Shown here one piece after another: positions 37,225-46,977 of a DNA stretch of 64,000 nucleotides. A model generated the notes under the pieces. The model was not told where the DNA came from. It saw only the letters and a list, made by a program, of their open reading frames with translations, and searched no databases. The DNA is from Corynebacterium breve (lineage in GTDB: Bacteria > Actinomycetota > Actinomycetes > Mycobacteriales > Mycobacteriaceae): assembly GCF_030252165.1 (NCBI RefSeq), contig NZ_CP126969.1, positions 2,170,001 through 2,234,000 on the forward strand, written 5' to 3'. The position numbers and the translations under genes were made by a program. The stretch's first letter is position 1, and each line of letters starts with the position of its first letter.

Positions 37225-37386
37225 ATGGCCTATGACTTCGTCATTGGCGTGGACCTCGGCAAATACTTCCACCACGCCTGCGTCCTCGATCCGCAGGGCA
37301 GTCAAGTCCTGTCCAAACGCATCAACCAGCATGAAGGCTCGCTACGCAAGATCTTCGGCCAATTCCTCGCCGACAACGCCTCGGTC
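37225..37386 (+). pseudogene. IS110-family transposase, 5' part (split by IS3 copy A)
   Basis: Starts at ATG with AGGAGG upstream. MAYDFVIGVDLGKYFHHACV is the DEDD/RuvC-like N-terminus of IS110 transposases (first catalytic Asp in GVDLGK). Reading stops after 54 codons because the inserted IS supplies a TGA. The remaining 349 residues are on the minus strand at 42611-43660, and the joined protein would be about 402 residues, normal for the family. Confidence 0.9.
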
Positions 37387-37440
37387 TGAGGCGGCCTGGG
37401 TTGGTCGGAGACTAGATTTTACCCTAGGAGGACGATCAGC

Positions 37441-37772
37441 ATGGCACGACCCAGCAAGTACGACACCGCCACCCAACAACGCGCGGTACGCATGTACTTC
37501 GAACGTCTCGAAGACGGCGACATCTCCAAAGCAGCCGCCCGCCGAGAAATCGGCGAACTACTCGGCGTAAAGGAATCCACCCTGCGCAACTGGGTCCGAA
37601 AACAAGAACAACAGGAACAAGCACCCCAGCCCGGCTCCCTGTCCTACGAGCAGCTCCAGGCTGCCTACGAGGAGCAGGCCAAGGAAGTCGCCAAACTGCG
37701 ACGAGCCAATGACATCCTCAAGACGGCGTCAGCTTTTTCGCCCAGGCGGAGCTCGACCGCAAACTTCGGTAG
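37441..37772 (+). pseudogene. IS3 OrfA of copy A, frameshifted
   Basis: Identical in protein sequence to the copy B OrfA (MARPSKYDTATQQRAVRMYF onwards) up to LKTASAF. The slippery run is T5 here instead of T6. The lost base puts OrfA out of its normal ending and places OrfB at +1 instead of -1, so -1 slippage can no longer make OrfAB. Confidence 0.8.
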
Positions 37773-37774
37773 TC

Positions 37775-38704
37775 GTGGATTTCATCCGCACCTACCGGAA
37801 CCGCTTCGGGGTCGAGTCAATCTGCGAGACCTTGACTGCCCACGGCATCGCGATTGCCCCGAGCACCTTTTACGCCCACCAGTCCCGCGGCTTCGGCCCC
37901 ACCGACGCCGAGTTGGATGAGGCCTACGCCGCCCACCGCATCTACCGATTGTGGGAGGACAACCGCAAGGTCTATGGCCGGCGCAAGCTCTGGAAAGCAG
38001 CCATCCGTGACGGCATGCTTATTGGTCGTGACCAGGTGGAACGACTGATGAAGATCACCGGTATTCGTGGTGTGTCCCGCGGGATGCACCGCAAGAAGAC
38101 GACCGTGGCCAATCCTGCGCACCGCCGGCACCCAGACCTGGTGGACCGTCGGTGGACCTACCCCTGGCATCCGGATCAGTGGTGGATCGCGGACTTCACC
38201 TACGCCTGGACCAGGGAGGGCTTTTGTTACGTCGCCTTCATCGTCGACGCCTACTCGCGGCAGGTCCTCGGCTGGGTGGTCACCACCGTCATGGACACCA
38301 GGATGGTGCTCATGGCCCTGGAACACGCGTTGTTCAGCCGCAAACGCACCCGCATGGATTTCACCGCCACCGGCATCGTTCACCATTCGGACGCTGGGGT
38401 CCAGTACACGTCGCTGGCGTTTACCGACGCGCTGGCAGACGCCGGACTCCAGGGCTCGATCGGCTCGGTCGGTGATGCCTTGGACAACGCGATGATGGAG
38501 TCGACGATCGGACTGTACAAAACTGAGCTCATCGACCTCGACCCCGCACGCACATGGAGGGATGCCCGGGAGATCGAAACGGAAACGGCATCCTGGATCT
38601 ATTGGTATAATCACCAGCGTCTGCACTCGTCGATCGGTGACGTTCCCCCGATCGAATACGAGCAGGACTACGAGGACATCAACACCGCACGAAAAGCCCA
38701 GTAA
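37775..38704 (+). CDS. IS3-family transposase OrfB, copy A
   Basis: Integrase of 309 residues from a GTG start (MDFIRTYRNRFGVESIC). DDE residues are in WWIADFTYAW, VHHSDAGVQYTS and NAMMESTIGLYKTELI, and it ends WIYWYNHQRLHSSIGDVPPIE. Same protein as in copy B. Expression as the OrfAB fusion is probably prevented by the upstream one-base deletion. Confidence 0.88.
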   Translation: MDFIRTYRNRFGVESICETLTAHGIAIAPSTFYAHQSRGFGPTDAELDEAYAAHRIYRLWEDNRKVYGRRKLWKAAIRDGMLIGRDQVERLMKITGIRGVSRGMHRKKTTVANPAHRRHPDLVDRRWTYPWHPDQWWIADFTYAWTREGFCYVAFIVDAYSRQVLGWVVTTVMDTRMVLMALEHALFSRKRTRMDFTATGIVHHSDAGVQYTSLAFTDALADAGLQGSIGSVGDALDNAMMESTIGLYKTELIDLDPARTWRDAREIETETASWIYWYNHQRLHSSIGDVPPIEYEQDYEDINTARKAQ

Positions 38705-38744
38705 GGCTTTTGCCCGTAGTCTCCACAAAACTCAGGCCGATTCA

Positions 38745-39710
38745 ACCAACGGGAAATGCCAGATGATCTGGCTCATCGATCCTGTCTACGCCGACGAGTC
38801 TGGCCATTCGCCACACATGAAGCTGCTGGCAGCTACCACCCGGGCACTGGGCGAACTGCTGGACCATGACCCGCACTTTGCCCACCGGTTTAGGCGGTCA
38901 CCTTTCTACGATGGAGACAACCCCCATGCGTACCGCTGGTATTGCCAGCATCACCGCGATATACGACTAGGAGACGTCATCGATCAGGTCAGAGAACTGG
39001 CCGGACAACCCGGGTACCGTCCGACCCCACGCCAGCAGTTCACAAGTGGGCGTGAGTTCATCAACGCGGTTAAGACATATCGCGAAGAAGCGCAAGCACT
39101 TAAAGCCTTTGCTGGCGGTGTTGAAGCTGAAATCAGCGGCAAGCTCGAAGTCTACGACTCAGAACTTATCCAAGGTGTACGGATCTATTGGATTGGCCAG
39201 GGCTAGGCCCGCGCAACACGTGATGAGACTGCATTCCGGCATGCACTTAAGACAGCTCACCGGCTGCACGCCCAGGGCCAACGCATGACCGATGCCGCGA
39301 TCATTGACGTCTACGAGCACGCCTACAACGTCGCTCACAAACTCGGTAATGAGTTACCTCCGATGCGCGCGACCCGTCAGACCATGGCACGGCGCGTACG
39401 TGGCTACGTCACGAGCAGCAAGCAACGCGCGCATAAGGCCGCAGAGGAGGGAAGAAGTCCGCACAACGCTGGAAACAGACCTCAACGGTAAATATGCCAC
39501 TGAACAACGTAAGAAACTTGAAAACGCATAGACGAAAATAGTTGAGGGGATCAGCAATCGGCAGCGAGTCGGACAATTTATTACTAACTACTGGCTAGAG
39601 ACCAATGCGTTACCCACCTGGAGAGATCCCAGAAGAGACAGGACTTTCCAGGGCTACAGTTGCCCGGCACGTGGCGACCCTTAAAGAAACAGGGGAGTAT
39701 CCCACCTAGG
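38745..39710 (+). pseudogene. Plasmid replication initiator RepA, 3' part (decayed)
   Basis: Translation from the IS boundary gives NGKCQMIWLIDPVYADESGH, then TRALGELLDHDPHFAHRF, RSPFYDGDNPHAYRWYCQHH and QQFTSGREFINAVKTYREEA, characteristic of RepA of corynebacterial theta-type plasmids (pNG2/pGA1 group). A stop and frameshift occur near 39204, after which MTDAAIIDVYEHAYNVAHKL and ETGLSRATVARHVATLKE (C-terminal HTH, ~39635-39700) continue in other frames. The 5' part is at 45020-45230 on the other strand. Confidence 0.85.
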
Positions 39711-39785
39711 GGTCTCATACCGTAAGCAATATATGGTTCCCCCTTCCGGGAGGAAGGGGATCTTGAAGTGCCCTGGGTTTTGTTC

Positions 39786-40880
<1,095 letters not shown>

Positions 40881-41407
40881 CCGAGCGGTGTGTCAAGAAA
40901 TCCCGAATTTGGTGTAACAAGCTGACATGCAGCTTGTATCGAGAGGTTCTCCGTCAAGATGCGGTCTTCTACGAGATGGATGACATAGTCCTTCGTATCC
41001 TGATCAAATTATTTTGGGTATAGTCCAGATTTTCCTATCTACTCAAACGGAACAAAACCTGAGGCACTTCATGTCAGTGAAGTTCCTAAGCGAAGTGCAA
41101 ACCCACTCCTCCCCGCTCGACCCCGTCGCCAAGCTCATGCTTGGACTCCTGGGCAGTGTTACCAAGTTTGAATGATCCATCGTCAAAGAGCGTCAAGCGG
41201 AGGAATCGCTGAAGCCAAAAGCGCGACGCATACAAGGGAAGCAGAAGGGCTCTCACTCCGGAACAGGTTGAACACACAAGGAGTTGGGTAGAGGTGGGAA
41301 TTCCCAAAGCTGAGGTTGTACGACGCTCCACAACCCACTCAGGAAAGAAAAAATGATTCCATGAAATATGACATAAATATGTCCTGAACAAGTACTTCAC
41401 AATGTGC
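40881..41407. other. Region without recognisable gene
   Basis: About 525 bp between the decayed IS and the promoter of the orphan gene. No frame has both a ribosome site and protein character. Composition is more AT-rich than the neighbouring chromosome; probably plasmid or IS debris. Confidence 0.4.
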
Positions 41408-41435
41408 TTGACAATGTAATGGATATGTATAGAAT
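41408..41435 (+). promoter_or_regulatory. Strong sigma-70-type promoter
   Basis: TTGACA at 41408-41413, 16-bp spacer, TAGAAT at 41430-41435 (within TATAGAAT). Near consensus, which is rare in corynebacteria. Transcription would start near 41442. Confidence 0.75.
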
Positions 41436-41509
41436 AGGCGTTAGTGCGAAACGGGGTTTCAATCTCTTTCGCACTAACATAACCTCACAAAAGTGAGGTT
41501 GAAGCCTAT
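41434..41509 (+). promoter_or_regulatory. Three-stem leader element upstream of the orphan gene
   Basis: Nested perfect inverted repeats: outer ATAGGC/GCCTAT (41434-41439, 41504-41509), inner stem 1 GTTAGTGCGAAA/TTTCGCACTAAC (41440-41451, 41467-41478), inner stem 2 AACCTCAC/GTGAGGTT (41481-41488, 41493-41500). Inside the first loop GAAAC-GGG-GTTTC can form a competing hairpin. The ribosome site AAGGAG follows 5 nt after the outer stem. It could be an RNA control element or a DNA recognition site. Confidence 0.7.
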
Positions 41510-41527
41510 CCTTGAAAGGAGTCGGCC

Positions 41528-42379
41528 ATGTCCGGCATTATCACCTCGAAGCACACCCCCATCACTGCCAAAGCAGCAGCCGCCTTGCTCTCCGACAGAT
41601 TCGAAGAGCAGACAGGGGGCCGCCCCTCTATCACCGCACCAAAAGTGACCATGCTCGTAAAAACGGGAGTGCTCGACAACCTCAACCCGTCAGGCACCCG
41701 AATCCTTCTCTCGCGAGAGCAGGTCGAAGACTTTGCGGACAACACCACCTACATCCCCGACTACGACGATCTCGAACTCGATGCCCCCGTCTTCCGGGTC
41801 AGCCTCGTTGAGCAATGCCTCAACCCAGTATTCGACGTCTACGGGAAGAAGCTTCGCGAGTACAGCGGTTTCGACTACGCCAACCACGACGACCTCGACG
41901 AGGAAACCCAACGCGGCGGATATGAAGGCGCGTGGTCCGTCTCCGACGCAAACGCTGACTTTCTCGTCGAGACAAACGCCTACCTCGTGCCCACCACCAA
42001 AGGCTACGTCCGGGCAGGAAACATCCGCCGCATCACCGGCTGCACCCTAATCCAGGACAGTCCGCGCAAGTACTTCATCACCGACGAGCTTTCTCCGGAG
42101 GACGAGTTCTACACCGACCCTAATAAGGGCTATTGGATCGACGTCCCCGCGGGCCGCGAGAGTGGTATCGATTGGGTGCCTGCCGAGTACGAGGAGGATG
42201 CCTTCGAGGACACCGACGAAGAATCCACCGAGACCGACTCCGCCGACGGCGAGGGCGACACCCCCAGCTACAGCCTGGACGAGCTGATCGCCATCAAGCT
42301 CCAACAGATTCGCGACCTCGACGAGCTGATCGCGCGTAAGGAGGCAGAAGAAGCCGCAGATAACGAATGCCACCACTAA
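41528..42379 (+). CDS. Orphan acidic protein of 283 residues, function unknown
   Basis: ATG preceded by AAGGAG and a strong promoter. The N-terminal ~75 residues (TAKAAAALLSDRFEEQTGGR through RILLSREQVEDF) look like a winged-helix or excisionase-like DNA-binding fold. The middle (~80-220) is alpha/beta with no known motif. Residues ~215-250 are very acidic (EEDAFEDTDEESTETDSADG), and the C-terminus is a charged helix (LQQIRDLDELIARKEAEEAA). No signal or membrane segment. It sits with repA in the inverted segment, so it may come from the same plasmid. No family recognised. Confidence 0.75.
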   Translation: MSGIITSKHTPITAKAAAALLSDRFEEQTGGRPSITAPKVTMLVKTGVLDNLNPSGTRILLSREQVEDFADNTTYIPDYDDLELDAPVFRVSLVEQCLNPVFDVYGKKLREYSGFDYANHDDLDEETQRGGYEGAWSVSDANADFLVETNAYLVPTTKGYVRAGNIRRITGCTLIQDSPRKYFITDELSPEDEFYTDPNKGYWIDVPAGRESGIDWVPAEYEEDAFEDTDEESTETDSADGEGDTPSYSLDELIAIKLQQIRDLDELIARKEAEEAADNECHH

Positions 42380-42386
42380 TGGATTG

Positions 42387-42414
42387 CCGCAGGTGCAAGG
42401 AGTGGTGCCTGCGG
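42387..42414 (+). terminator. Stem-loop after the orphan gene
   Basis: CCGCAGG / CCTGCGG with a 14-nt loop that can pair further (GTGC..GTGC context), 8 bp past the stop, followed shortly by TTTTC. Confidence 0.55.
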
Positions 42415-42610
42415 TAACCAGTTTTCTGTGCGGTTGTTAGGCGTCTTGCACGACACCTGGGGGTGTTCCTATATAGGTTGTCAACTCCGTGGGTGAGATT
42501 GTTGGGGGTGTGAAGGGCTTCTGTTTTACTTCGGCGATGTTGTTTTCGGGCACGCTGAGGGGCCGACTGGGCTTCCTGCGCAATCGGCTTGAGGTGCGGT
42601 TCTGATGGTT

Positions 42611-43660
42611 CTAGGCTGCTGCGGTCTCCTGGACTGTGGAGATGTCTCGGTAGCACTCGCCGCTACGCATCATGGCGAAGAGGACGTTAAGGCGTCGGCG
42701 TGCGAGTGCAACGACTGCGGCGTTGTGCCTTTTGCCTTCTTTGCGTTTTCGTTCATAGAATTGCCGGGAACGCTCGTGGAATCTGATCGATGCAAAAGAC
42801 GATTGCCATAGGGCGTTCTTTAATTTTTTGTTGCCGGCCCGGTTGGGTGAATTCGACATGATGGACGTTCCCGACTGATTCGTCCGCGGCGACAGGCCTG
42901 CATAGGACGCTAGGTGCGCTGCATCAGGGAAGTCGGACATATCGCCAACAGTCATGAGGATCTGTGCGGCACTACGCGGGCCGATGCCGGGCATGGACAA
43001 AAGAATCTCGGTTTGAGGAATGTCCTGAATGAGCTCGAGTACTTGGGCCTCGATTTCCTTGCGATGTTCTAGCTTGGCCAGTGCATCTTTGGCGGACATT
43101 GCTACGCCAAGTTCGGCGTATTCTGCGCCGGCAATGGTCACGGTCTGTGCGTGGATGGCCGCAAGCATGGCATCGATGACAGGCTCAGGATTGCGTGCCC
43201 TGTGACTGCGTGCGAAGGCTGCTAGGCGAGCTTTACCGACGCGTCGAATCTTGGTGGGACCACCGTATTTCGCAAGTAGGTGGAGGATCCACTTTCGGTG
43301 AATCATTTGCCCGCGTAGGACATGTTCGAATGCAGGATGGGTTCCCACGAGCGCGGAGCGCATCTGGTTAATCAGACGTGTGTAGGCCCTCGCGAGGTCT
43401 TCGTCGATACCGTTGAGGACTTTTAGCTGGATGAAGACTTCTTCGACTCGGTCGACGCTGCGCAGGGCATCCGGGAGGTTACGACCGGCATGGGCAATGA
43501 CGTAGGCGTCGCGCACATCGGTCTTGGAGTTGCCGACGTGGATGCGAGAGAGCTGCCGCATCGCAAGCCCGGGGAGGTAGCGAACCTCAGCGCCCATTGT
43601 TTGGGCGACTGCGACGGTCAGCCGGCCGATGTTGTTGGGTTGATCGACAATGACAAGGAC
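42611..43660 (-). pseudogene. IS110-family transposase, 3' part (split by IS3 copy B)
   Basis: From the IS copy B boundary the minus strand reads VLVIVDQPNNIGRLTVAVAQ for 349 residues to a stop. It contains the IS110 DEDD residues (KTDVRDAYVIAH) and the C-terminal Transposase_20 helix-hairpin (LLSMPGIGPRSAAQILMTVG, ASYAGLSPRTNQSG). It is the exact continuation of the 54 residues at 37225-37386, sharing the GTC codon that forms the 3-bp target duplication. No other lesion seen in this part. Confidence 0.9.
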
Positions 43661-43700
43661 TGAATCGGCCTGAGTTTTGTGGAGACTACGGGCAAAAGCC

Positions 43701-44630
43701 TTACTGGGCTTTTCGTGCGGTGTTGATGTCCTCGTAGTCCTGCTCGTATTCGATCGGGGGAACGTCACCGATCGACGAGTGCAGACGCTGGTGATTATAC
43801 CAATAGATCCAGGATGCCGTTTCCGTTTCGATCTCCCGGGCATCCCTCCATGTGCGTGCGGGGTCGAGGTCGATGAGCTCAGTTTTGTACAGTCCGATCG
43901 TCGACTCCATCATCGCGTTGTCCAAGGCATCACCGACCGAGCCGATCGAGCCCTGGAGTCCGGCGTCTGCCAGCGCGTCGGTAAACGCCAGCGACGTGTA
44001 CTGGACCCCAGCGTCCGAATGGTGAACGATGCCGGTGGCGGTGAAATCCATGCGGGTGCGTTTGCGGCTGAACAACGCGTGTTCCAGGGCCATGAGCACC
44101 ATCCTGGTGTCCATGACGGTGGTGACCACCCAGCCGAGGACCTGCCGCGAGTAGGCGTCGACGATGAAGGCGACGTAACAAAAGCCCTCCCTGGTCCAGG
44201 CGTAGGTGAAGTCCGCGATCCACCACTGATCCGGATGCCAGGGGTAGGTCCACCGACGGTCCACCAGGTCTGGGTGCCGGCGGTGCGCAGGATTGGCCAC
44301 GGTCGTCTTCTTGCGGTGCATCCCGCGGGACACACCACGAATACCGGTGATCTTCATCAGTCGTTCCACCTGGTCACGACCAATAAGCATGCCGTCACGG
44401 ATGGCTGCTTTCCAGAGCTTGCGCCGGCCATAGACCTTGCGGTTGTCCTCCCACAATCGGTAGATGCGGTGGGCGGCGTAGGCCTCATCCAACTCGGCGT
44501 CGGTGGGGCCGAAGCCGCGGGACTGGTGGGCGTAAAAGGTGCTCGGGGCAATCGCGATGCCGTGGGCAGTCAAGGTCTCGCAGATTGACTCGACCCCGAA
44601 GCGGTTCCGGTAGGTGCGGATGAAATCCAC
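43701..44630 (-). CDS. IS3-family transposase OrfB, copy B
   Basis: Integrase catalytic protein of 309 residues, same sequence as in copy A, with DDE residues in WWIADFTYAW, VHHSDAGVQYTS and AMMESTIGLYKTE. It is expected to be made as OrfAB through -1 slippage at the T6 run (GCTTTTTTC) near the end of OrfA. Confidence 0.92.
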   Translation of the reverse strand: MDFIRTYRNRFGVESICETLTAHGIAIAPSTFYAHQSRGFGPTDAELDEAYAAHRIYRLWEDNRKVYGRRKLWKAAIRDGMLIGRDQVERLMKITGIRGVSRGMHRKKTTVANPAHRRHPDLVDRRWTYPWHPDQWWIADFTYAWTREGFCYVAFIVDAYSRQVLGWVVTTVMDTRMVLMALEHALFSRKRTRMDFTATGIVHHSDAGVQYTSLAFTDALADAGLQGSIGSVGDALDNAMMESTIGLYKTELIDLDPARTWRDAREIETETASWIYWYNHQRLHSSIGDVPPIEYEQDYEDINTARKAQ

Positions 44631-44632
44631 GA

Positions 44633-44965
44633 CTACCGAAGTTTGCGGTCGAGCTCCGCCTGGGCGAAAAAAGCTGACGCCGTCTTGAGGATGTCATTGG
44701 CTCGTCGCAGTTTGGCGACTTCCTTGGCCTGCTCCTCGTAGGCAGCCTGGAGCTGCTCGTAGGACAGGGAGCCGGGCTGGGGTGCTTGTTCCTGTTGTTC
44801 TTGTTTTCGGACCCAGTTGCGCAGGGTGGATTCCTTTACGCCGAGTAGTTCGCCGATTTCTCGGCGGGCGGCTGCTTTGGAGATGTCGCCGTCTTCGAGA
44901 CGTTCGAAGTACATGCGTACCGCGCGTTGTTGGGTGGCGGTGTCGTACTTGCTGGGTCGTGCCAT
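44633..44965 (-). CDS. IS3-family transposase OrfA, copy B
   Basis: DNA-binding protein of 110 residues. The helix-turn-helix region is ISKAAARREIGELLGVKEST with LRNWVRKQEQ, followed by a leucine-zipper-like helix (YEEQAKEVAKLRRANDILKT) and the tail AELDRKLR. An AGGAGG ribosome site lies upstream. Intact, unlike copy A. Confidence 0.92.
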   Translation of the reverse strand: MARPSKYDTATQQRAVRMYFERLEDGDISKAAARREIGELLGVKESTLRNWVRKQEQQEQAPQPGSLSYEQLQAAYEEQAKEVAKLRRANDILKTASAFFAQAELDRKLR

Positions 44966-45019
44966 GCTGATCGTCCTCCTAGGGTAAAATCTAGTCTCCG
45001 ACCAACCCAGGCCGCCTCA

Positions 45020-45230
45020 GGTTGGGTTAATACCTACCCAGGCCGGCCCGGTGCCCCGATCAATTAACGCGCTGGTGACGATTTTAACGTATCCGTCCAG
45101 GTTAGGGGTGCCCGCCACTGGTGCCGGGCTTATCGACGACAACGACCAGGCAGGCGACGTATTGCTTGTTGGTCAAGATGACATACTCGCACTTGGCTAG
45201 TCCTGGTGAGTCAGCGCGGTACAGGGATCG
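45020..45230 (-). pseudogene. Plasmid replication initiator RepA, 5' part (decayed)
   Basis: Reading the minus strand: EGPRSLYRADSPGLAKCEYV, ILTNKQYVACLVVVVDKPGT, then a frameshift near 45105-45115, then LDGYVKIVTSALIDRGTGPA and WVGINPT ending at the IS boundary. Joined after one copy of the ACC duplication to NGKCQMIWLIDPVYAD at 38745, it gives the continuous N-terminal part of a pNG2-type RepA. A TAG lies upstream of the readable part, so the true start is lost. Confidence 0.78.
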
Positions 45231-45295
45231 CGGACCTTCTACCGTTTTCTTCCTCCCCGGGGAACCTTTCCACCGCTACCGGGGTCTAAAAGGTC

Positions 45296-46192
45296 ATGAA
45301 CAATAAGGATGTCTATAGCCGTCTTGCCCACTCGCTCATCAATCTCCGCGCAGTGCCCAATTCCAACCGTGATGTATGGAAACGGGTCAGCGATGGTGAG
45401 TTAATTCGCCTTGCATCATGCTGGGTCATTTCACGCGAACTATTTGCAGGCCTCAAAATGCACCACCGCCGCTGGGTAACCGCTTTTGCACACGGCTGCA
45501 ATACAAATCAGGCTGTTCTTGCAGGAAGGTCTGCAGCCAGGATTCTTGGAATGTGGGTAATCACCAGGGGCGATGAGCCAGTGGAGCTAATTCTTCCCTC
45601 AGGACATTTGCCTGCTAAAAAGAAGTGGCCGAAGGGAACGATCTACCGCCGTTCGACGCTGGACGGGGATGAGATACGCCAGATCGGGCCGGTGCGAACC
45701 ACCCATCCGATTCGCACAGCATTGGATATTGCCAGATTGCACGGGTTCCGCGAAGGGCTCGTGGCCTGCGACGATCTCCTCCGTCGTGGCTACACCAAGC
45801 AAGAGCTGCGACGAGAGCTCGCACAGATGGGCAAACGCAAAGGTTCCCACACTGCGAAACGATGCATCGCAGCCGCCACTCGTCGGTCGGATTCACCTTT
45901 TGAAAGCTACGCCCGCGCGTTGCTGATTGAAGCAGGCATCGGGGGCTACACATTGCAAAAGCAGATCGGCAAGGCGCGGGTGGACATGTGCTTCGAAAAC
46001 CGACTCATCATCGAGATAGATGGTGAGGAAAATTACAACACCAACGACACCATCATCCGCGAGCGCCACCGCGAGAAACAGCTCACCAATCAGGGGTTTC
46101 GCGTGCTGCGTTACCACCCGCAGGATCTCTTGGCGGATCCGGACGCGTTCATCGACCAAGTGCTCCATGAACTCACACACGCAGCAGCTTAA
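45296..46192 (+). CDS. DUF559/VSR-like endonuclease-domain protein (AbiEi-antitoxin-like N-terminus)
   Basis: Protein of 298 residues. The N-terminal and middle part (SDGELIRLASCWVISRELFA, AVLAGRSAARILGMWV, RTTHPIRTALDIARLHG) resembles the transcriptional-regulator-like half of actinobacterial AbiEi/DUF559 proteins. Residues ~200-290 are a VSR-like PD-(D/E)XK domain: SPFESYARALLIEAGI, KARVDMCFENRLIIEIDGEE, REKQLTNQGFRVLRYHPQDL. No toxin gene follows, so it is an orphan. It starts just outside the plasmid remnant. Nuclease activity not proven. Confidence 0.75.
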   Translation: MNNKDVYSRLAHSLINLRAVPNSNRDVWKRVSDGELIRLASCWVISRELFAGLKMHHRRWVTAFAHGCNTNQAVLAGRSAARILGMWVITRGDEPVELILPSGHLPAKKKWPKGTIYRRSTLDGDEIRQIGPVRTTHPIRTALDIARLHGFREGLVACDDLLRRGYTKQELRRELAQMGKRKGSHTAKRCIAAATRRSDSPFESYARALLIEAGIGGYTLQKQIGKARVDMCFENRLIIEIDGEENYNTNDTIIRERHREKQLTNQGFRVLRYHPQDLLADPDAFIDQVLHELTHAAA

Positions 46193-46198
46193 CGACGA

Positions 46199-46840
46199 TC
46201 AGATGTTGCAGGCCACACCCGTGGAGTGATGAGGGCAGTAGCCGTTGGGAACTTTATGCAGATACTGTTGGTGCTCGTCTTCAGCAAGGAAGTAGTCGAC
46301 GCCGCTACGGATTTCGGTGGTGACCTGGCCGAAGCCTTCGTCGCTAAGCAAGGCAGCGTAGCTTTCGACCCATTCCTGAATCTGTGCAGCTTCCTCTGGC
46401 GTATCGGTGTAGAAGGCGGAGCGGTACTGGGTACCTACGTCATTTCCTTGGCGGAATCCCTGGGTAGGATCGTGCGATTCTAGGGCCATGCGGACGATGT
46501 CCTTCAAAGCAATGCGGGCCGGGTCGTAGACCACTTCGACGACTTCGACGTGGTTGGTCATGCCGCTGCACACTTCGCGGTAAGTGGGGTTTTGGGTCTC
46601 GCCACCGGCGTAACCGACCGAGGTGGATTCGACACCGTCGGTTTCCCAATACATTCTTTCGGCACCCCAAAAGCAGCCGATGCCGACGACGACGCGGTTT
46701 TGTGACTCATTCCACGGGCCAGTGATCGGGGTGCCCAGGACGGCGTGCGGGCGAGGATGGGCCAGAACGGGCTGGTCGCGCCCAGGGAGGGCCCGGTCTG
46801 GGCTGACGAGTTCAGGAGTACGCGCAAAGATCCACGACAT
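46199..46840 (-). CDS. msrA: Peptide methionine sulfoxide reductase MsrA
   Basis: Repair enzyme of 213 residues that reduces methionine-S-sulfoxide. The catalytic Cys is in GIGCFWGAERMYW, with GYAGGETQNPTYREVCSG and DPTQGFRQGNDVGTQYRSAF forming the substrate pocket. A C-terminal Cys in CPHHSTGVACNI can act as the resolving residue. About 50 N-terminal residues precede the core, as in other corynebacterial homologues. Divergent from sodA, a logical oxidative-stress pair. Confidence 0.93.
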   Translation of the reverse strand: MSWIFARTPELVSPDRALPGRDQPVLAHPRPHAVLGTPITGPWNESQNRVVVGIGCFWGAERMYWETDGVESTSVGYAGGETQNPTYREVCSGMTNHVEVVEVVYDPARIALKDIVRMALESHDPTQGFRQGNDVGTQYRSAFYTDTPEEAAQIQEWVESYAALLSDEGFGQVTTEIRSGVDYFLAEDEHQQYLHKVPNGYCPHHSTGVACNI

Positions 46841-46977
46841 GCCCCCTATAACGCCAGATCATCCAAGTTTATTCCCGAGCACCCCCGTCGTTGACCCGTC
46901 AGCAATAAATGGTGGCGAAATTTTCAAATCCGCCTATCATGGGGTCCACAACGTCCCCAATCGAAAGGTTTTAGAAC

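Larger units (their letters stand above)
37387..38744 (+). mobile_element. IS3-family element, copy A (1358 bp)
   Basis: Ends defined by comparison with the inverted copy at 43661-45019. The 28-bp imperfect terminal repeats begin TGAGGCGGCCTGGGTT on the left and, complemented, TGAATCGGCCTGAGTT on the right, sharing GGAGACTA further in. Copy A is one base shorter than copy B. The left flank ends GTC (IS110) and the right flank begins ACC (repA), so its own flanks do not match. Confidence 0.93.
43661..45019 (-). mobile_element. IS3-family element, copy B (1359 bp), inverted relative to copy A
   Basis: Same element as 37387-38744 in opposite orientation, with identical ends. It has T6 in the frameshift window, so OrfA and OrfB keep the standard -1 relation. 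The 5' flank (plus strand after 45019) begins GGT and belongs to repA; the 3' flank begins GTC and belongs to IS110. Confidence 0.93.

Noticed and set aside
38562..39206. Single open frame running from the IS copy A OrfB region into repA
   Set aside because: The first 61 codons are an out-of-frame reading of the IS; only the part after 38745 is RepA. It is a chance fusion at the junction.
41434..41509. Integron attC site or rolling-circle nick site as explanation of the nested stems
   Set aside because: The stem ends (GTTAG...CTAAC) are in the wrong orientation and spacing for attC core sites, no integrase is nearby, and the repA type is theta, not rolling circle.
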